A stretch of DNA of 38,270 bases from a virus: the IMG/VR virus record IMGVR_UViG_3300042861_000806, positions 1 through 38,270 of that record. The stretch is one strand, 5' to 3'. This document shows positions 26,998 to 35,499 of the stretch, piece after piece; the first letter of the stretch is position 1; every line of letters begins with the position of its first letter. The position numbers and the translations under genes were made by a program. The notes under the pieces were generated by a model. That model had not been told where the DNA came from and did not search any database. It saw nothing but the letters and a program-made list of their open reading frames with translations.

Positions 26998-28500
26998 ATG
27001 GCCGTTTTTTGGAACGACACTTTCACCGAGGGCGGCTCAAGTGTCGGCCTGACTTCGCACACGCCAGAGACGGGCGGTTCATACTCGTATCTGACAGCTA
27101 TCGACGCAGGCACCAGTGCAACGGTGAATGCCACGACAGATCGCTGCGAATTCCCGACCGGCACATTCACGTCTGGAAAACCAAGCGCATCTCCGGGAAC
27201 TGCGGATTACACCGTTTCCGGTAATTGTCGATTCAATGACTCCACTGGTGTACTGCGTGTTTACGTGCGTGTCAGCGGAAGCGATGGATATTGTGGTGAG
27301 GCTAGGCTTGACGGCACGTACAACATCTATCGAGTAGACAGCGGCAGCTTCACTTCGATTGTTTCTGGTTCGCTGTCCGGTTTGTCCGGTTTTACGAACT
27401 ACGCCTATTCATTCGGCATCACCGGCAGTTCGCTGTCGATGACGTTCAACGGCACAACGATTTCAGTTTCCAACTCAACATACACCGCAGCCGGCGCGGC
27501 CGCAATTGGCGGGAGAGGCGTAGAAGTTGACAACGTCAGCGCCGATGATTCATCAGCCGACACCACGCCACCGACCCTGACATCCGCAACCGGAACTGGT
27601 GGCGTCGATGTGTGCAGCGGCACCGTAAGCACCGACGAGGCTAACGGAACTTTGTACGCCGTCGCCACGGCCAGCGCCACTCAGCCGAGCATTGCGCAGA
27701 TTAAAGCAGGCCAAGATCATACAAGCGCGACGGCTCTTCGAGCTGTTTCTCAGTCTGTTACAGCTACTGGTACACAGACTATTTCAAGCGGCGCAATTAC
27801 CGGAGGAGCGGGAACTCGGTATTTCCATTACCTGCACACTGACGCCGCAAGCAACAATAGTAATCGCCTGAGTTCGTCGGGCTTCAGCGTTACGTCAGGA
27901 GACACTACAGCACCGACCTTGACATCCGCAACCGGAACTGGTGGAGCTGGCGTTTGCAGCGGTACTGTTAGCACCAACGAGGGCAACGGGACTCTCTACG
28001 CCGTCGCCACGGACAGTGCCACGCAGCCAAGCGTCGCGCAGATCAAAGCCGGCCAGGATCACACCGGGACTGCGGCGCTGCGCGCAGTCTCGCAGTCGGT
28101 CACCGCCACGGGCACGCAGACCATCGCCAGCGGGGCCATCAGCGGCGGCGCGGGCACGCGCTACTGGCACTTCCTGCACACCGACGCGGCCGCAAACGAC
28201 TCCAATCGCATCAGTTCGGCCGGCTTCAGCGTTACTTCTGGCGGCGGCCCTCTCGGCGTCACACTTGACGCGATCACCGACGAAACAGGAGCAGTACGCG
28301 CAAGCTACGTCGTTGAAAAGATTTGGGCCGTCCGTATCAGCGATAACACGCTGGTAGCCACTTGGACGAGCCAAACTACGAACGGCTCCGGCGTGCTGCC
28401 TACGTTGACCAACGCATCACTGACTGCTGTTCCGCACGCATTCGTAACCTACACAGCTACGGGGCTTAAAGCCGGCGCTAAGGTCTACACGCCGGCCTGA
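26998..28500 (+). CDS. Virion surface protein with two tandem 114-residue repeats
   Basis: 500 residues. An N-terminal jelly-roll-like region (residues about 1-185) is followed by two tandem repeats of 114 residues, each starting PPTLTSATGTGG or APTLTSATGTGG and containing VCSGTVST, GTLYAVAT, AQIKAGQDHT, LRAVSQSVTATGTQTI and a Tyr/His strand. The repeats look like Ig/FN3-type beta domains. A last domain of about 80 residues follows. No catalytic motif. Probably a decoration or adhesion protein acting with the SGNH hydrolase upstream. DNA of the repeats differs mostly at third positions, so the duplication is old. Confidence 0.76.
   Translation: MAVFWNDTFTEGGSSVGLTSHTPETGGSYSYLTAIDAGTSATVNATTDRCEFPTGTFTSGKPSASPGTADYTVSGNCRFNDSTGVLRVYVRVSGSDGYCGEARLDGTYNIYRVDSGSFTSIVSGSLSGLSGFTNYAYSFGITGSSLSMTFNGTTISVSNSTYTAAGAAAIGGRGVEVDNVSADDSSADTTPPTLTSATGTGGVDVCSGTVSTDEANGTLYAVATASATQPSIAQIKAGQDHTSATALRAVSQSVTATGTQTISSGAITGGAGTRYFHYLHTDAASNNSNRLSSSGFSVTSGDTTAPTLTSATGTGGAGVCSGTVSTNEGNGTLYAVATDSATQPSVAQIKAGQDHTGTAALRAVSQSVTATGTQTIASGAISGGAGTRYWHFLHTDAAANDSNRISSAGFSVTSGGGPLGVTLDAITDETGAVRASYVVEKIWAVRISDNTLVATWTSQTTNGSGVLPTLTNASLTAVPHAFVTYTATGLKAGAKVYTPA
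27571..28254 (+). repeat. Two tandem 342-bp coding repeats
   Basis: The unit starting at 27571 recurs at 27913, an offset of 342 bases (114 codons). The start of the unit is nearly identical (CATCCGCAACCGGAACTGG in both). Confidence 0.85.
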
Positions 28501-28502
28501 TC

Positions 28503-29231
28503 ATGGCGCACTTTCACGGCTCGGTCAGCGGTAAGCATGTCCACGGGGACGGGAGTTACCTGTCCGGGCCGAGCATCGGCACCATCACCGCGACATCAAC
28601 GTCGATCACGTTCACCCACGCGAACGGTGCGACGCATTACCGTATCTACCTGCTAGCAGGATCACCAGGCGCCTGGGTTTCGATCCCGGTTTCGCCTGTC
28701 ACGGTCAGCGGCCTGGCGGTCAACACCGAATACACGCTACAAGTCAGTGGCGATGGGTCTATCGCATCGGACACGCGAAACACCGGCACGACCAATCCCG
28801 GAACGGGTGGCGGTCCGATTGACACCTCACCGCCTGAGACTTGGCCGGTTATTATCCCGACAGTCGAAACTGGAGGCGGCGTATCCGCTGGTCGAGGCTG
28901 GGCTAATGAACGGTTGGCGTTTGAGGAAAGCCGCCGCAGGTTCCTTGGCGAGCAACTGTCGAAGTCCAAAGTTCCGCAAGTCAAGAAGATAGCGAAACAG
29001 CTCAAGGACTACTCGGGAGAAGTCGAGCAGGTTGAAACGCTAAGGGAAATGCTGCTGACGCTTGAAGTTCAGCGCATAGCCGAAGAGTCAACGGAGCAAA
29101 AGACCCGCGATATCCAACTGGCCCTTGCAGAGCTTGACGAAATCGTCAACGACGACGAAGAAGTGGCCGATGCGCTGCAGTTGATGCTGGATTTTGAGTC
29201 GCAAGTGATCCGCTTGTTTGGCGTCAGGTGA
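28503..29231 (+). CDS. FN3-like domain plus coiled-coil virion protein
   Basis: 242 residues. The N-terminus is His-rich (MAHFHGSVSGKHVHGDGSY). Residues about 20-90 look like a fibronectin-type III domain (TSITFTHANGATHYRIYLLA, VSGLAVNTEYTLQVSGDGSI). After a Gly/Pro linker the C-terminal half is a charged coiled coil (RLAFEESRRRFLGEQLSKSK, LREMLLTLEVQRIAEESTEQ). Likely a minor virion protein, with the coiled coil anchoring an exposed FN3 domain. No family name recognised. Confidence 0.7.
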   Translation: MAHFHGSVSGKHVHGDGSYLSGPSIGTITATSTSITFTHANGATHYRIYLLAGSPGAWVSIPVSPVTVSGLAVNTEYTLQVSGDGSIASDTRNTGTTNPGTGGGPIDTSPPETWPVIIPTVETGGGVSAGRGWANERLAFEESRRRFLGEQLSKSKVPQVKKIAKQLKDYSGEVEQVETLREMLLTLEVQRIAEESTEQKTRDIQLALAELDEIVNDDEEVADALQLMLDFESQVIRLFGVR

Positions 29232-29274
29232 CGCAACGGCTACCGCGCAGCCGTCAATGCGCGAGAGGAAACCC

Positions 29275-30117
29275 ATGCAAGACGTAGACACGCCAGCGGA
29301 AGAGGAAATCGAGACTCCCGAGCCCGTAGAGCCCGAGGCGCCGGAAGCGCCTGCCGAGCCTGAAGCCAAAGAAGCGCCAGCAGAGCCGGAGGAAATCACG
29401 GTCGCCATCGGTGACGAAACCCCGGCCGAGGAAGAGCAGGAAAAGGCCCCGGAGTGGGTGCGCGACCTTCGCAAGCAGCACCGCGAGCTACAGCGCAAGG
29501 TGCGCGAGTACGAGGCCCGCGAACAGGTAGCTCCGAAGCCGCAGGCCCTCGGGCCTAAGCCCACGCTTGAGCAGCACGACTACGATACGGAACGCTATGA
29601 GCGATCCCTAGAAGCGTGGTATCGCCAGCGCGACGAGCACTCGAAGATCGAGGCGCAGGCTAAGGCCCAGGCGGAAGAGGCCGAGCGGGCCTGGAAGAGC
29701 CGGCTAGACACCTACGGCAAGGCCAAAGCTGATCTGAAGGTGCGGGACTTCGACGACGCCGAGGCGGTGGTTTTGGAGGCGTTCAACCAAACGCAGCAGG
29801 GCGTCATGCTGCATGGTGCGGATAACCCGGCCATGGTGGTTTACGCCCTCGGAAAGAATCCGAAGAAAGCCAAGGAACTGGCGTCGATTGCAGACCCTGT
29901 GCGGTTTGCATTTGCCGTTGCGAAACTGGAGTCTCAATTGAAGATCATCCCCCGTGCGAAACCCCCTGCGCCGGAGAAGTCTGTTCCTGCTGGAACTGCC
30001 CCTGTGAGCGGGACCGCCGATGCCACTCTGGACCGGCTTCGTGAACAGGCTGCAAAGACCGGCGACATGACGCAAGTGATCCGCTACAAGCAGCAGCTTA
30101 AGGCCAAGCAACGCTAG
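29275..30117 (+). CDS. Scaffolding protein, P22 gp8 type
   Basis: 280 residues from ATG 29275, chosen because AGAGGA is six bases upstream; earlier starts at 29257 (ATG) and 29218 (TTG) lack this. The N-terminal 60 residues are extremely acidic (EEEIETPEPVEPEAPEAPAE), the middle is a charged coiled coil, and the C-terminus is a basic helical pair (DATLDRLREQAAKTGDMTQV, IRYKQQLKAKQR) like the coat-binding C-terminal helix-turn-helix of P22 scaffold. It directs procapsid assembly and is located immediately before the coat gene, as expected. Confidence 0.86.
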   Translation: MQDVDTPAEEEIETPEPVEPEAPEAPAEPEAKEAPAEPEEITVAIGDETPAEEEQEKAPEWVRDLRKQHRELQRKVREYEAREQVAPKPQALGPKPTLEQHDYDTERYERSLEAWYRQRDEHSKIEAQAKAQAEEAERAWKSRLDTYGKAKADLKVRDFDDAEAVVLEAFNQTQQGVMLHGADNPAMVVYALGKNPKKAKELASIADPVRFAFAVAKLESQLKIIPRAKPPAPEKSVPAGTAPVSGTADATLDRLREQAAKTGDMTQVIRYKQQLKAKQR

Positions 30118-30120
30118 GTA

Positions 30121-30148
30121 TTGCAAAGCGGGCCGGATGGTGTATATT
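30121..30148 (+). promoter_or_regulatory. Promoter for coat protein gene
   Basis: TTGCAA (30121-30126), 16-base spacer, TATATT (30143-30148), four bases after the scaffold stop. A 6-bp hairpin GGGCCG/CGGCCC (30130-30154) overlaps it. It would boost coat expression over scaffold. Confidence 0.6.
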
Positions 30149-30154
30149 CGGCCC

Positions 30155-30284
30155 GTCTGCATGGTTTCGCCAGCCACAAATGGCAGAGCAGACCTGTAGA
30201 GCGGCCACGCGGCTCTGATGCGTGAGTAACTGAAGGCAACCCGCTAGGCGGGGTCATCCGTAACTCATCATCAAGGGGCCAACA
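30155..30284 (+). promoter_or_regulatory. Structured 5' leader of the coat protein mRNA
   Basis: 130 bases without a gene. Stem-loops: GTCTGC/GCAGAC (30155-30193), AGAGC/GCTCT (30198-30216), and a long stem GATG..TGAGT..AC (30217-30230) with GT..ACTCA.CATC (30260-30272), enclosing CCCGC/GCGGG (30240-30252). The long stem ends directly at the ribosome binding site AAGGGG, so folding could control coat translation. Confidence 0.55.
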
Positions 30285-31559
30285 ATGGCTAACTCGTTTT
30301 CCAAGGAAGAGCGCATCGCTTTCGAGAATCTGCTCGAAGGCTTCCAAGATGCGCTGGTGCTGTCTCGCAACGTCGCGGTGTTCGCCACCGATCAGACGAT
30401 GATGGAGCGCACCAACAACATCATTTGGCGTCCGCAGCCCTACATCTCGGTGTCCTACAGCGGCACTGACATGACGGCGAACTTCGACGACTACACCCAG
30501 CTTACCGTGCCGGCCACCATCGGCTTCGGGCGCTCGGTGCCGTGGGTCATGACCGCGACTGAACTGCGCGACTCTCTGCAAGAGGGCCGGCTCGGTGACG
30601 CTGCGAAGCAAAAGCTCGCCAGCGACATCAACGTGTCGGTGATGAACGTCGCCGCCCTGCAGGGAACGATCTTCGTGAAGCGCACCGCCGCTGCCTCGGG
30701 CTTCGACGACGTGGCAGAAATCGAAGCGGCCATGAACGAGCGTGGCGTTCAGCAGGACAGCCGATACCTGGCGCTTTCGACCCGCGACTACAACGGCATG
30801 GCGTCTGACCTGGCGAAGAGCACCCGCAGCTTCGGCAACGAGATTAGCGACAGCGCCCTGCGCCGTGCGTTCGTGGGGCAGATTGCCTCGTTCGAGACGT
30901 ACAAGATGGACTACGGTCTGCGCAAGGCTGCGGCTGCTGGTGGCGCTGGCGTGCAAATGAGCACGCTCACCGCTGCGGGTAACTACTGGGTTCCGAAGGC
31001 GACCACGGTTTCCGCTACCGGCGAAACGTCCAACGTGGATAACCGTTACCAGACCATCACGGTCAACGGTACGGCCAACATCCAGCCGGGCGATGCCTTC
31101 ACCATCGGCAACGTGTTCCAAGTGCACCTGATCACGAAGCAGAGCACGGGCATCCTGAAGCCGTTCCGAGTCGTGGCAGTGCCGAGCGGCACGACCCTCG
31201 TCATCAGCCCGCCGATCATCTCCAACCAGGGCGGATCGGATGCTGAAGCGCAGTACCAAAACTGCGTCGTGACGACCCAGAGCGCAACGGCGCCCATCAC
31301 GTTCCTGAACACCGCTGCGGGCTTCATGAACCCCTTCTGGCACAAGGACGCCATCGAGTTGCTGCCGGGCCGCTATGCGGTGCCGAGCGATGCTGGCGCC
31401 GCTGTGATGCGTGCTTCGACGGACCAGGGCATTGAACTGGTGATGACGAAGCAGTACGACATCAACACGATGCGCACGAAGTACCGGCTTGACACGCTCT
31501 ACGGCGTGGTGAACAAGCAGCCGGAAATGACCGGCATCGTGATGTTCGCGCAGCCCTGA
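30285..31559 (+). CDS. Major capsid (coat) protein, P22 gp5 type
   Basis: 424 residues, close to the 430 of P22 gp5. Features of the P22-coat family: an N-terminal helix (ERIAFENLLEGFQDALVLSR), TMMERTNNIIWRPQPYISVS, ATELRDSLQEGRLGDAAKQK, an inserted beta-rich region around residues 215-330 corresponding to the I-domain, and the C-terminal end with YDINTMRTKYRLDTLYGVVN. It forms the icosahedral HK97-fold shell. ATG follows AAGGGG in a structured leader. Followed at 18 bases by the decoration-like gene. Confidence 0.93.
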   Translation: MANSFSKEERIAFENLLEGFQDALVLSRNVAVFATDQTMMERTNNIIWRPQPYISVSYSGTDMTANFDDYTQLTVPATIGFGRSVPWVMTATELRDSLQEGRLGDAAKQKLASDINVSVMNVAALQGTIFVKRTAAASGFDDVAEIEAAMNERGVQQDSRYLALSTRDYNGMASDLAKSTRSFGNEISDSALRRAFVGQIASFETYKMDYGLRKAAAAGGAGVQMSTLTAAGNYWVPKATTVSATGETSNVDNRYQTITVNGTANIQPGDAFTIGNVFQVHLITKQSTGILKPFRVVAVPSGTTLVISPPIISNQGGSDAEAQYQNCVVTTQSATAPITFLNTAAGFMNPFWHKDAIELLPGRYAVPSDAGAAVMRASTDQGIELVMTKQYDINTMRTKYRLDTLYGVVNKQPEMTGIVMFAQP

Positions 31560-31577
31560 TCACGAAAGGACACGATC

Positions 31578-32195
31578 ATGTCGAATGTGGTTCTCGCTAA
31601 CGGGCTCGCGCTCGTCACCGTCCCTGCAAATGAATCCGTGGCGGTTTTCTGCCAAGGTCAGGCGCAGGTTTCCCGAGTCCTCGGGTTCCCGAACTACCCC
31701 GATCAGACCACGCTGCTGGGCACGGTCAACAGCGGGCAGGCGGTTTTCGGACCGTATGCGTCGGGTGCGACCATCACCATCGCGTCGGTCGGCGGTTTCC
31801 CTGTGTTCTACGAAGTCGGGACTTCGCCTGCTGTGCAGCAAGGCCGCCTGAATTCGCAGTTCCAGGATGCCCCGACCAACATCGCCGACGGTGGCTCGAT
31901 GGCGTTCACCACGGCCAGCCTGCTGTCGGGAATCGTGACGGCGACCCCGACGGCGGCGCGTAACATCCAGCTTCCGCTGGGTGCGACGATGGATCTTGCC
32001 AGCGAGTTCGCTGTCAACGACTCCATTGACTGGTCGCTGATCACCTTGGCCGCGTTCGCCCTGACCGTGACGCAAAACTCCCCGAGCCATACGCTCGTGG
32101 GTTCTGGCGCCACGGCGGCAACGTCTGGTTCTGTCGCGCGGTTCCGCACCCGCAAAACAGCGGCCGATACCTTCGTGACCTACCGCGTGGCCTGA
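31578..32195 (+). CDS. Capsid decoration/fibre-like protein
   Basis: 205 residues, ATG with AAAGGA upstream, 18 bases after the coat stop. Entirely beta-rich with many Thr, Ala and Gly (NVVLANGLALVTVPANESVA, TIASVGGFPVFYEVGTSPAV, ATMDLASEFAVNDSIDWSLI). The C-terminal domain (FTVTQNSPSH-like: FALTVTQNSPSHTLVGSG) resembles a C-terminal module found in phage head-fibre/decoration proteins. Followed by a rho-independent terminator. Confidence 0.72.
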   Translation: MSNVVLANGLALVTVPANESVAVFCQGQAQVSRVLGFPNYPDQTTLLGTVNSGQAVFGPYASGATITIASVGGFPVFYEVGTSPAVQQGRLNSQFQDAPTNIADGGSMAFTTASLLSGIVTATPTAARNIQLPLGATMDLASEFAVNDSIDWSLITLAAFALTVTQNSPSHTLVGSGATAATSGSVARFRTRKTAADTFVTYRVA

Positions 32196-32214
32196 TTGGC
32201 CTCGTGCAGAATAG

Positions 32215-32249
32215 GCGGGCGGTGGTGACAAGCTGCCGCCCGCGTTTTT
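32215..32249 (+). terminator. Rho-independent terminator after decoration gene
   Basis: Stem GCGGGCGG (32215-32222) / CCGCCCGC (32236-32243) with 13-base loop, then TTTTT. Probably attenuates transcription between the highly expressed coat genes and the tail genes. Confidence 0.85.
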
Positions 32250-32262
32250 CTTGGGGGGAACC

Positions 32263-32430
32263 ATGCCGCTGAACAAGGGCTATTCGCAGAAGTCCATCTC
32301 GAAGAACGTCTCGAAAGAGATGAAGGCCGGCAAGCCCCAAAAGCAGGCCGTCGCCATTGCACTTGACACGGCTCGCACGGCTGCCAAAAAAGCCGGCAAG
32401 CCTGGCAAAGCGCCGAAGGGCAAGAAGTGA
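32263..32430 (+). CDS. 55-residue basic protein, DUF6496-like
   Basis: ATG 32263 after a GGGGGGAA ribosome binding site. MPLNKGYSQKSISKNVSKEM, AGKPQKQAVAIALDTARTAA, then a Lys/Gly-rich tail (KKAGKPGKAPKGKK). The KPQKQAVAIAL pattern is characteristic of a very common short phage/bacterial family (DUF6496-like). Probably binds DNA; location in the head genes suggests a packaged or capsid-lumen protein. Its TGA overlaps the next GTG. Confidence 0.75.
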   Translation: MPLNKGYSQKSISKNVSKEMKAGKPQKQAVAIALDTARTAAKKAGKPGKAPKGKK

Positions 32431-32723
32431 TCGCTGTCTACCGTTCCCCCGGTCCGCACTTTGGCCCGCCCGGCAAGACCTACGATTGCAAGGGCGTGGA
32501 GCCTGATCGCTTGGCGGAGGCGCTGGCCGAGGGCTGGCATACCGACTACCTCGTGGCTTTGGGTTTGGCCGAAGCTCCGACCGAGGCTGTGGCCGACAAC
32601 GCCCCGCCGACGCGCGATGAAATGCTGGAGCAGGCCGAGAAGCTGGGCATCAAAGTCGATAAGCGGTGGAGCGACGACACCCTGCTAGCCAAGATCAATG
32701 CGGCCATGGCCGCGAGCGAGTAA
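32427..32723 (+). CDS. Small head protein with HeH/SAP-like C-terminal domain
   Basis: 98 residues from GTG 32427. The N-terminal part (YRSPGPHFGPPGKTYDCKGV) appears in small phage head-completion-region proteins. The C-terminal TRDEMLEQAEKLGIKVDKRW, SDDTLLAKINAAM is a helix-extended loop-helix (HeH/SAP) motif, a small DNA- or protein-binding module. Exact role unknown. Confidence 0.74.
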   Translation: MIAVYRSPGPHFGPPGKTYDCKGVEPDRLAEALAEGWHTDYLVALGLAEAPTEAVADNAPPTRDEMLEQAEKLGIKVDKRWSDDTLLAKINAAMAASE

Positions 32724-32727
32724 CACC

Positions 32728-34854
32728 ATGTCGAACCTCATCAAGAGCCGGGACCAAGTAAACCGGATGAACGTTGACCGAAACGACGGCACCTTTGCCG
32801 AAGTGGTCTCGGTCGCGGGCAACATCAGCGGCAAGTTCCGCGAAGCATTCGAGGCTTACGATCCTGTCAACGGCGGGAAGTGGCTCGAATCGCGAGCGTC
32901 CGGCGACTTGGTCTTTGTTGACGGCAACGCTGCTGCGGCGTCCTATCTCGTCATCAGCAAAGACCCGCTGACCGCAGGCCAGGAAACGTGGGTCGAGTTG
33001 TCCGCAGACAACTATTCGCGGATGCCTGTTGAGGTGTCGGTTGGCCTGAGCATGTCTCAGCGCACGCTCGGTCAGGAGTTCTCGGTTGAATGCGTGGACA
33101 CGGGCAATCTTGTGTCCGACATTGGCGACCTTGCCATCTCGTCAATCACGCAGACGACAACCGTCCTGACAATCGACTTTGCCACGCCGCACGGTCTGAG
33201 CATTGGACGCGCTATCGGTGTGCGAGACTGCTCAAACCCGGTTGCAAACTACCCGGCGCTGGTTGTCGCCACTGTTCCGAGCCCGACGCAGATTACCTGC
33301 ACCGCCGGCCCTGGCGGCACCATCGCATCGCAGACCATCACGAACCCGGCAGGTGCTAAGGGCTTCGTCTACATCCGCCAGCGTTTGGGACGCGCTCGTA
33401 ACGGCGTCGCGCAGATTTTCGAGAACGCGACGGTTACTAACGCATCGCTGTATATCCGCAGCGAGTCGGGCGATGCCTTGCCATCCGGTACTGTGGCGGG
33501 TAGCCATTCGGTTACGGTCGGCACTACCGCCAGCGTGCAAACGATCAACTCGGCGTACACGTACGCATTTGCCCCGACGAACGAGTATCGGCTGCTGATT
33601 CAAGCAGACCGCACGCAGTGGGCGGATTCCGCAGTCGATGCGACTGCGCAGATGACCAGCCGCGCAGTCCGCACGCAAGTCTGCCCGGACCCGACCGAAA
33701 ACTACAAGCTCCGTTTCCGGGCGACGAACAATGCGTCGCTGACCGTCCCGAACGCGCAGATCGTGTCTGCCGTCAAGACCGGCACGACGACCGCAACCAT
33801 CACGACCGACCATCCGCACGGTCTTGTGCTGGGTGATCCGGTGGTGATCTACGGCATCCGCGACCAAGCGGCGGCCAGCTTCCCGAACCTCACAACCGCT
33901 ACCGCCGTGGCTTCGGTGGTAGACGCTGTGACGTTCACCATCGTCATCGGAACTGCCAGCACGGTTACTAGCTACGGCGGTTATGTCGCCCGCGTCAACG
34001 GCGGTAACTTGATGTCGGCGCTTGGTGCTGTGACGATGGCCGCACAAGCGGCGGTTCTGTCCACGCTGGCCGACGGCACGCGGCAACTGGTGCTTACAGG
34101 TTCTGCCAACTGGGCGGGCCTGAGCATTGGCGACATGATCAACCTCGTCGGCTGCCGTGATGCGGTGGCCGGTGCGAGCCTGAACATCGACGGTCCGTGG
34201 AAGGTCGCGAACAGTGCCACGACCGCGCTGACGCTTGTCCTGCCGTTCCCCGGCCAGCGTGACTTGCCGGCTGATTTTGCGTCGATCAACTGCGGCGGCG
34301 GCGTCATCAAGCGCACCTGTCTGCGCCTGTCGTTCGTGCGCGTTTTCGACTATGAGCGCTTGCGCGTTGAGGCCCTGACCCGCCCCGCTAGCGATGCCGC
34401 TGCATCGCTGCCGGTGAACGTGCAGAACACGGTCACCACCAGCTTCACGCAGCCCGCGCTAGTGGCAGGCACCGCGCTTGTGGGTGACGTCGGCGTCCAG
34501 TACCGCACTACGGCGGCTGGTCTCGCAACCACGAACACCCACTTTGTCGCGGCAGGTTCGACCAATGCGACGCTGGTCAAGAACGCGGCCGGTAAGGTGT
34601 TCGGCTGGCATTTTGCCAACACCACGGCAGCTTGGCGCTATGTCAAGCTGCACAACAGCGCTACGGCTCCGACGGCTGGCGCTGGTGTTGTCCGCACCAT
34701 CGGCATTCCGCCAAACGACACGGCATCTTTCTTCAGCGAGGGCGGCATCACCTTCGCAACCGGAATCGGCCTTACGATGGTGACCGGCGCTGCCGACGCA
34801 GATGCGACGGCGGTCACGGCAAATGACATCGTGGGCGAGTTGTTCTACGCATAA
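32728..34854 (+). CDS. Large beta-rich structural protein
   Basis: 708 residues. ATG 32728 is chosen over an upstream in-frame start at 32698. Sequence is rich in Thr, Ala, Val and Gly with two related segments ITQTTTVLTIDFATPHGLSI and KTGTTTATITTDHPHGLVLG, each a beta-hairpin with TPHGL or HPHGL followed by G-A/D-P-V. This suggests an internal duplication of a beta domain. It is widely conserved as a hypothetical structural protein in related podoviruses, located between coat and gp4. Possible roles: head fibre or capsid-vertex protein. No enzymatic motif. Confidence 0.74.
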   Translation: MSNLIKSRDQVNRMNVDRNDGTFAEVVSVAGNISGKFREAFEAYDPVNGGKWLESRASGDLVFVDGNAAAASYLVISKDPLTAGQETWVELSADNYSRMPVEVSVGLSMSQRTLGQEFSVECVDTGNLVSDIGDLAISSITQTTTVLTIDFATPHGLSIGRAIGVRDCSNPVANYPALVVATVPSPTQITCTAGPGGTIASQTITNPAGAKGFVYIRQRLGRARNGVAQIFENATVTNASLYIRSESGDALPSGTVAGSHSVTVGTTASVQTINSAYTYAFAPTNEYRLLIQADRTQWADSAVDATAQMTSRAVRTQVCPDPTENYKLRFRATNNASLTVPNAQIVSAVKTGTTTATITTDHPHGLVLGDPVVIYGIRDQAAASFPNLTTATAVASVVDAVTFTIVIGTASTVTSYGGYVARVNGGNLMSALGAVTMAAQAAVLSTLADGTRQLVLTGSANWAGLSIGDMINLVGCRDAVAGASLNIDGPWKVANSATTALTLVLPFPGQRDLPADFASINCGGGVIKRTCLRLSFVRVFDYERLRVEALTRPASDAAASLPVNVQNTVTTSFTQPALVAGTALVGDVGVQYRTTAAGLATTNTHFVAAGSTNATLVKNAAGKVFGWHFANTTAAWRYVKLHNSATAPTAGAGVVRTIGIPPNDTASFFSEGGITFATGIGLTMVTGAADADATAVTANDIVGELFYA

Positions 34855-34863
34855 GGGGGTTAC

Positions 34864-35025
34864 ATGAGCATTCAAGACTTGATCAAGCTGCTGCAAAACC
34901 GGCTCGTCTACAACGCCCAGCAGCGCGCAGCGGCGGCCCAGCGTGGTGACGTGGCGCAAGTCGCGGCTATCGACGCGGACTCGTCCACCACGCAAGCTTC
35001 GCTTGACTTCCTGCAGGCTGCATGA
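34864..35025 (+). CDS. 53-residue helical protein before gp4
   Basis: A 53-codon frame, ATG 34864 with AAGGGGG upstream and a TGA overlapping the gp4-like ATG. SIQDLIKLLQNRLVYNAQQR, AAAAQRGDVAQVAAIDADSS, QASLDFLQAA: short amphipathic helices. Probably a small virion or assembly component; the strong ribosome binding site and coupling support expression. Confidence 0.7.
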   Translation: MSIQDLIKLLQNRLVYNAQQRAAAAQRGDVAQVAAIDADSSTTQASLDFLQAA

Positions 35026-35498
35026 GCTACACCAAGCGGCAATTCGTGGAGGAGGCCTTTGCCGAACTCGGCATGGCTTCCTATACCTTCGACCTGTCGC
35101 CCCAGCAGCTGGATGCCTGCCTTCGTCGCCTAGACACGATGATGGCGACGTGGAACGCACGGGGTATCCGCTTGGGCTACCCGCTCCCGTCAAGCCCGCA
35201 GGACAGCGACCTAGACACCGATACGCAGGTGCCCGATAGCGCGAACGAAGCCATCATCACAAGCCTAGCCATCCGTCTAGCGCCGCAGTACGGAAAGACC
35301 GTATCGCTTGACACGCGGACCACTGCGAAACAGGCGTATGACACGCTGCTATCCCGTGCGGCGTTCCCGATTGAGCAGCAGTTTCCGCGCACCCTGCCGA
35401 TGGGAGCGGGGCAAAAGCCGTGGCGCTATGACGATCCTTTCATGCCTGCGCCGACTGATCCGGTGCTTTCGGGCCAGGAAGGCCCGCTGGAGTTTTGA
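35022..35498 (+). CDS. Tail accessory factor, P22 gp4 type
   Basis: 158 residues, close to the 166 of P22 gp4. YTKRQFVEEAFAELGMASYT, FDLSPQQLDACLRRLDTMMA, TWNARGIRLGYPLPSSPQDS, NEAIITSLAIRLAPQYGKTV match the P22_Tail-4 family (head-to-tail adaptor that attaches below the portal ring). In some relatives gp4 also has a muramidase activity; no evidence for that here. It precedes the remaining tail genes as in P22. Confidence 0.92.
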   Translation: MSYTKRQFVEEAFAELGMASYTFDLSPQQLDACLRRLDTMMATWNARGIRLGYPLPSSPQDSDLDTDTQVPDSANEAIITSLAIRLAPQYGKTVSLDTRTTAKQAYDTLLSRAAFPIEQQFPRTLPMGAGQKPWRYDDPFMPAPTDPVLSGQEGPLEF

Positions 35499-35499
35499 G

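Noticed and set aside
30210-30260. Hammerhead-like motif CTGATG...GAA in the coat leader
   Set aside because: The conserved CUGAUGA and the GAAA core with matching stems are not present.
30114-31343. 409-codon open frame on the minus strand over the coat gene
   Set aside because: It mirrors the high-GC codon pattern of the clearly coding plus strand (P22-type coat), has no family resemblance and no ribosome binding site.
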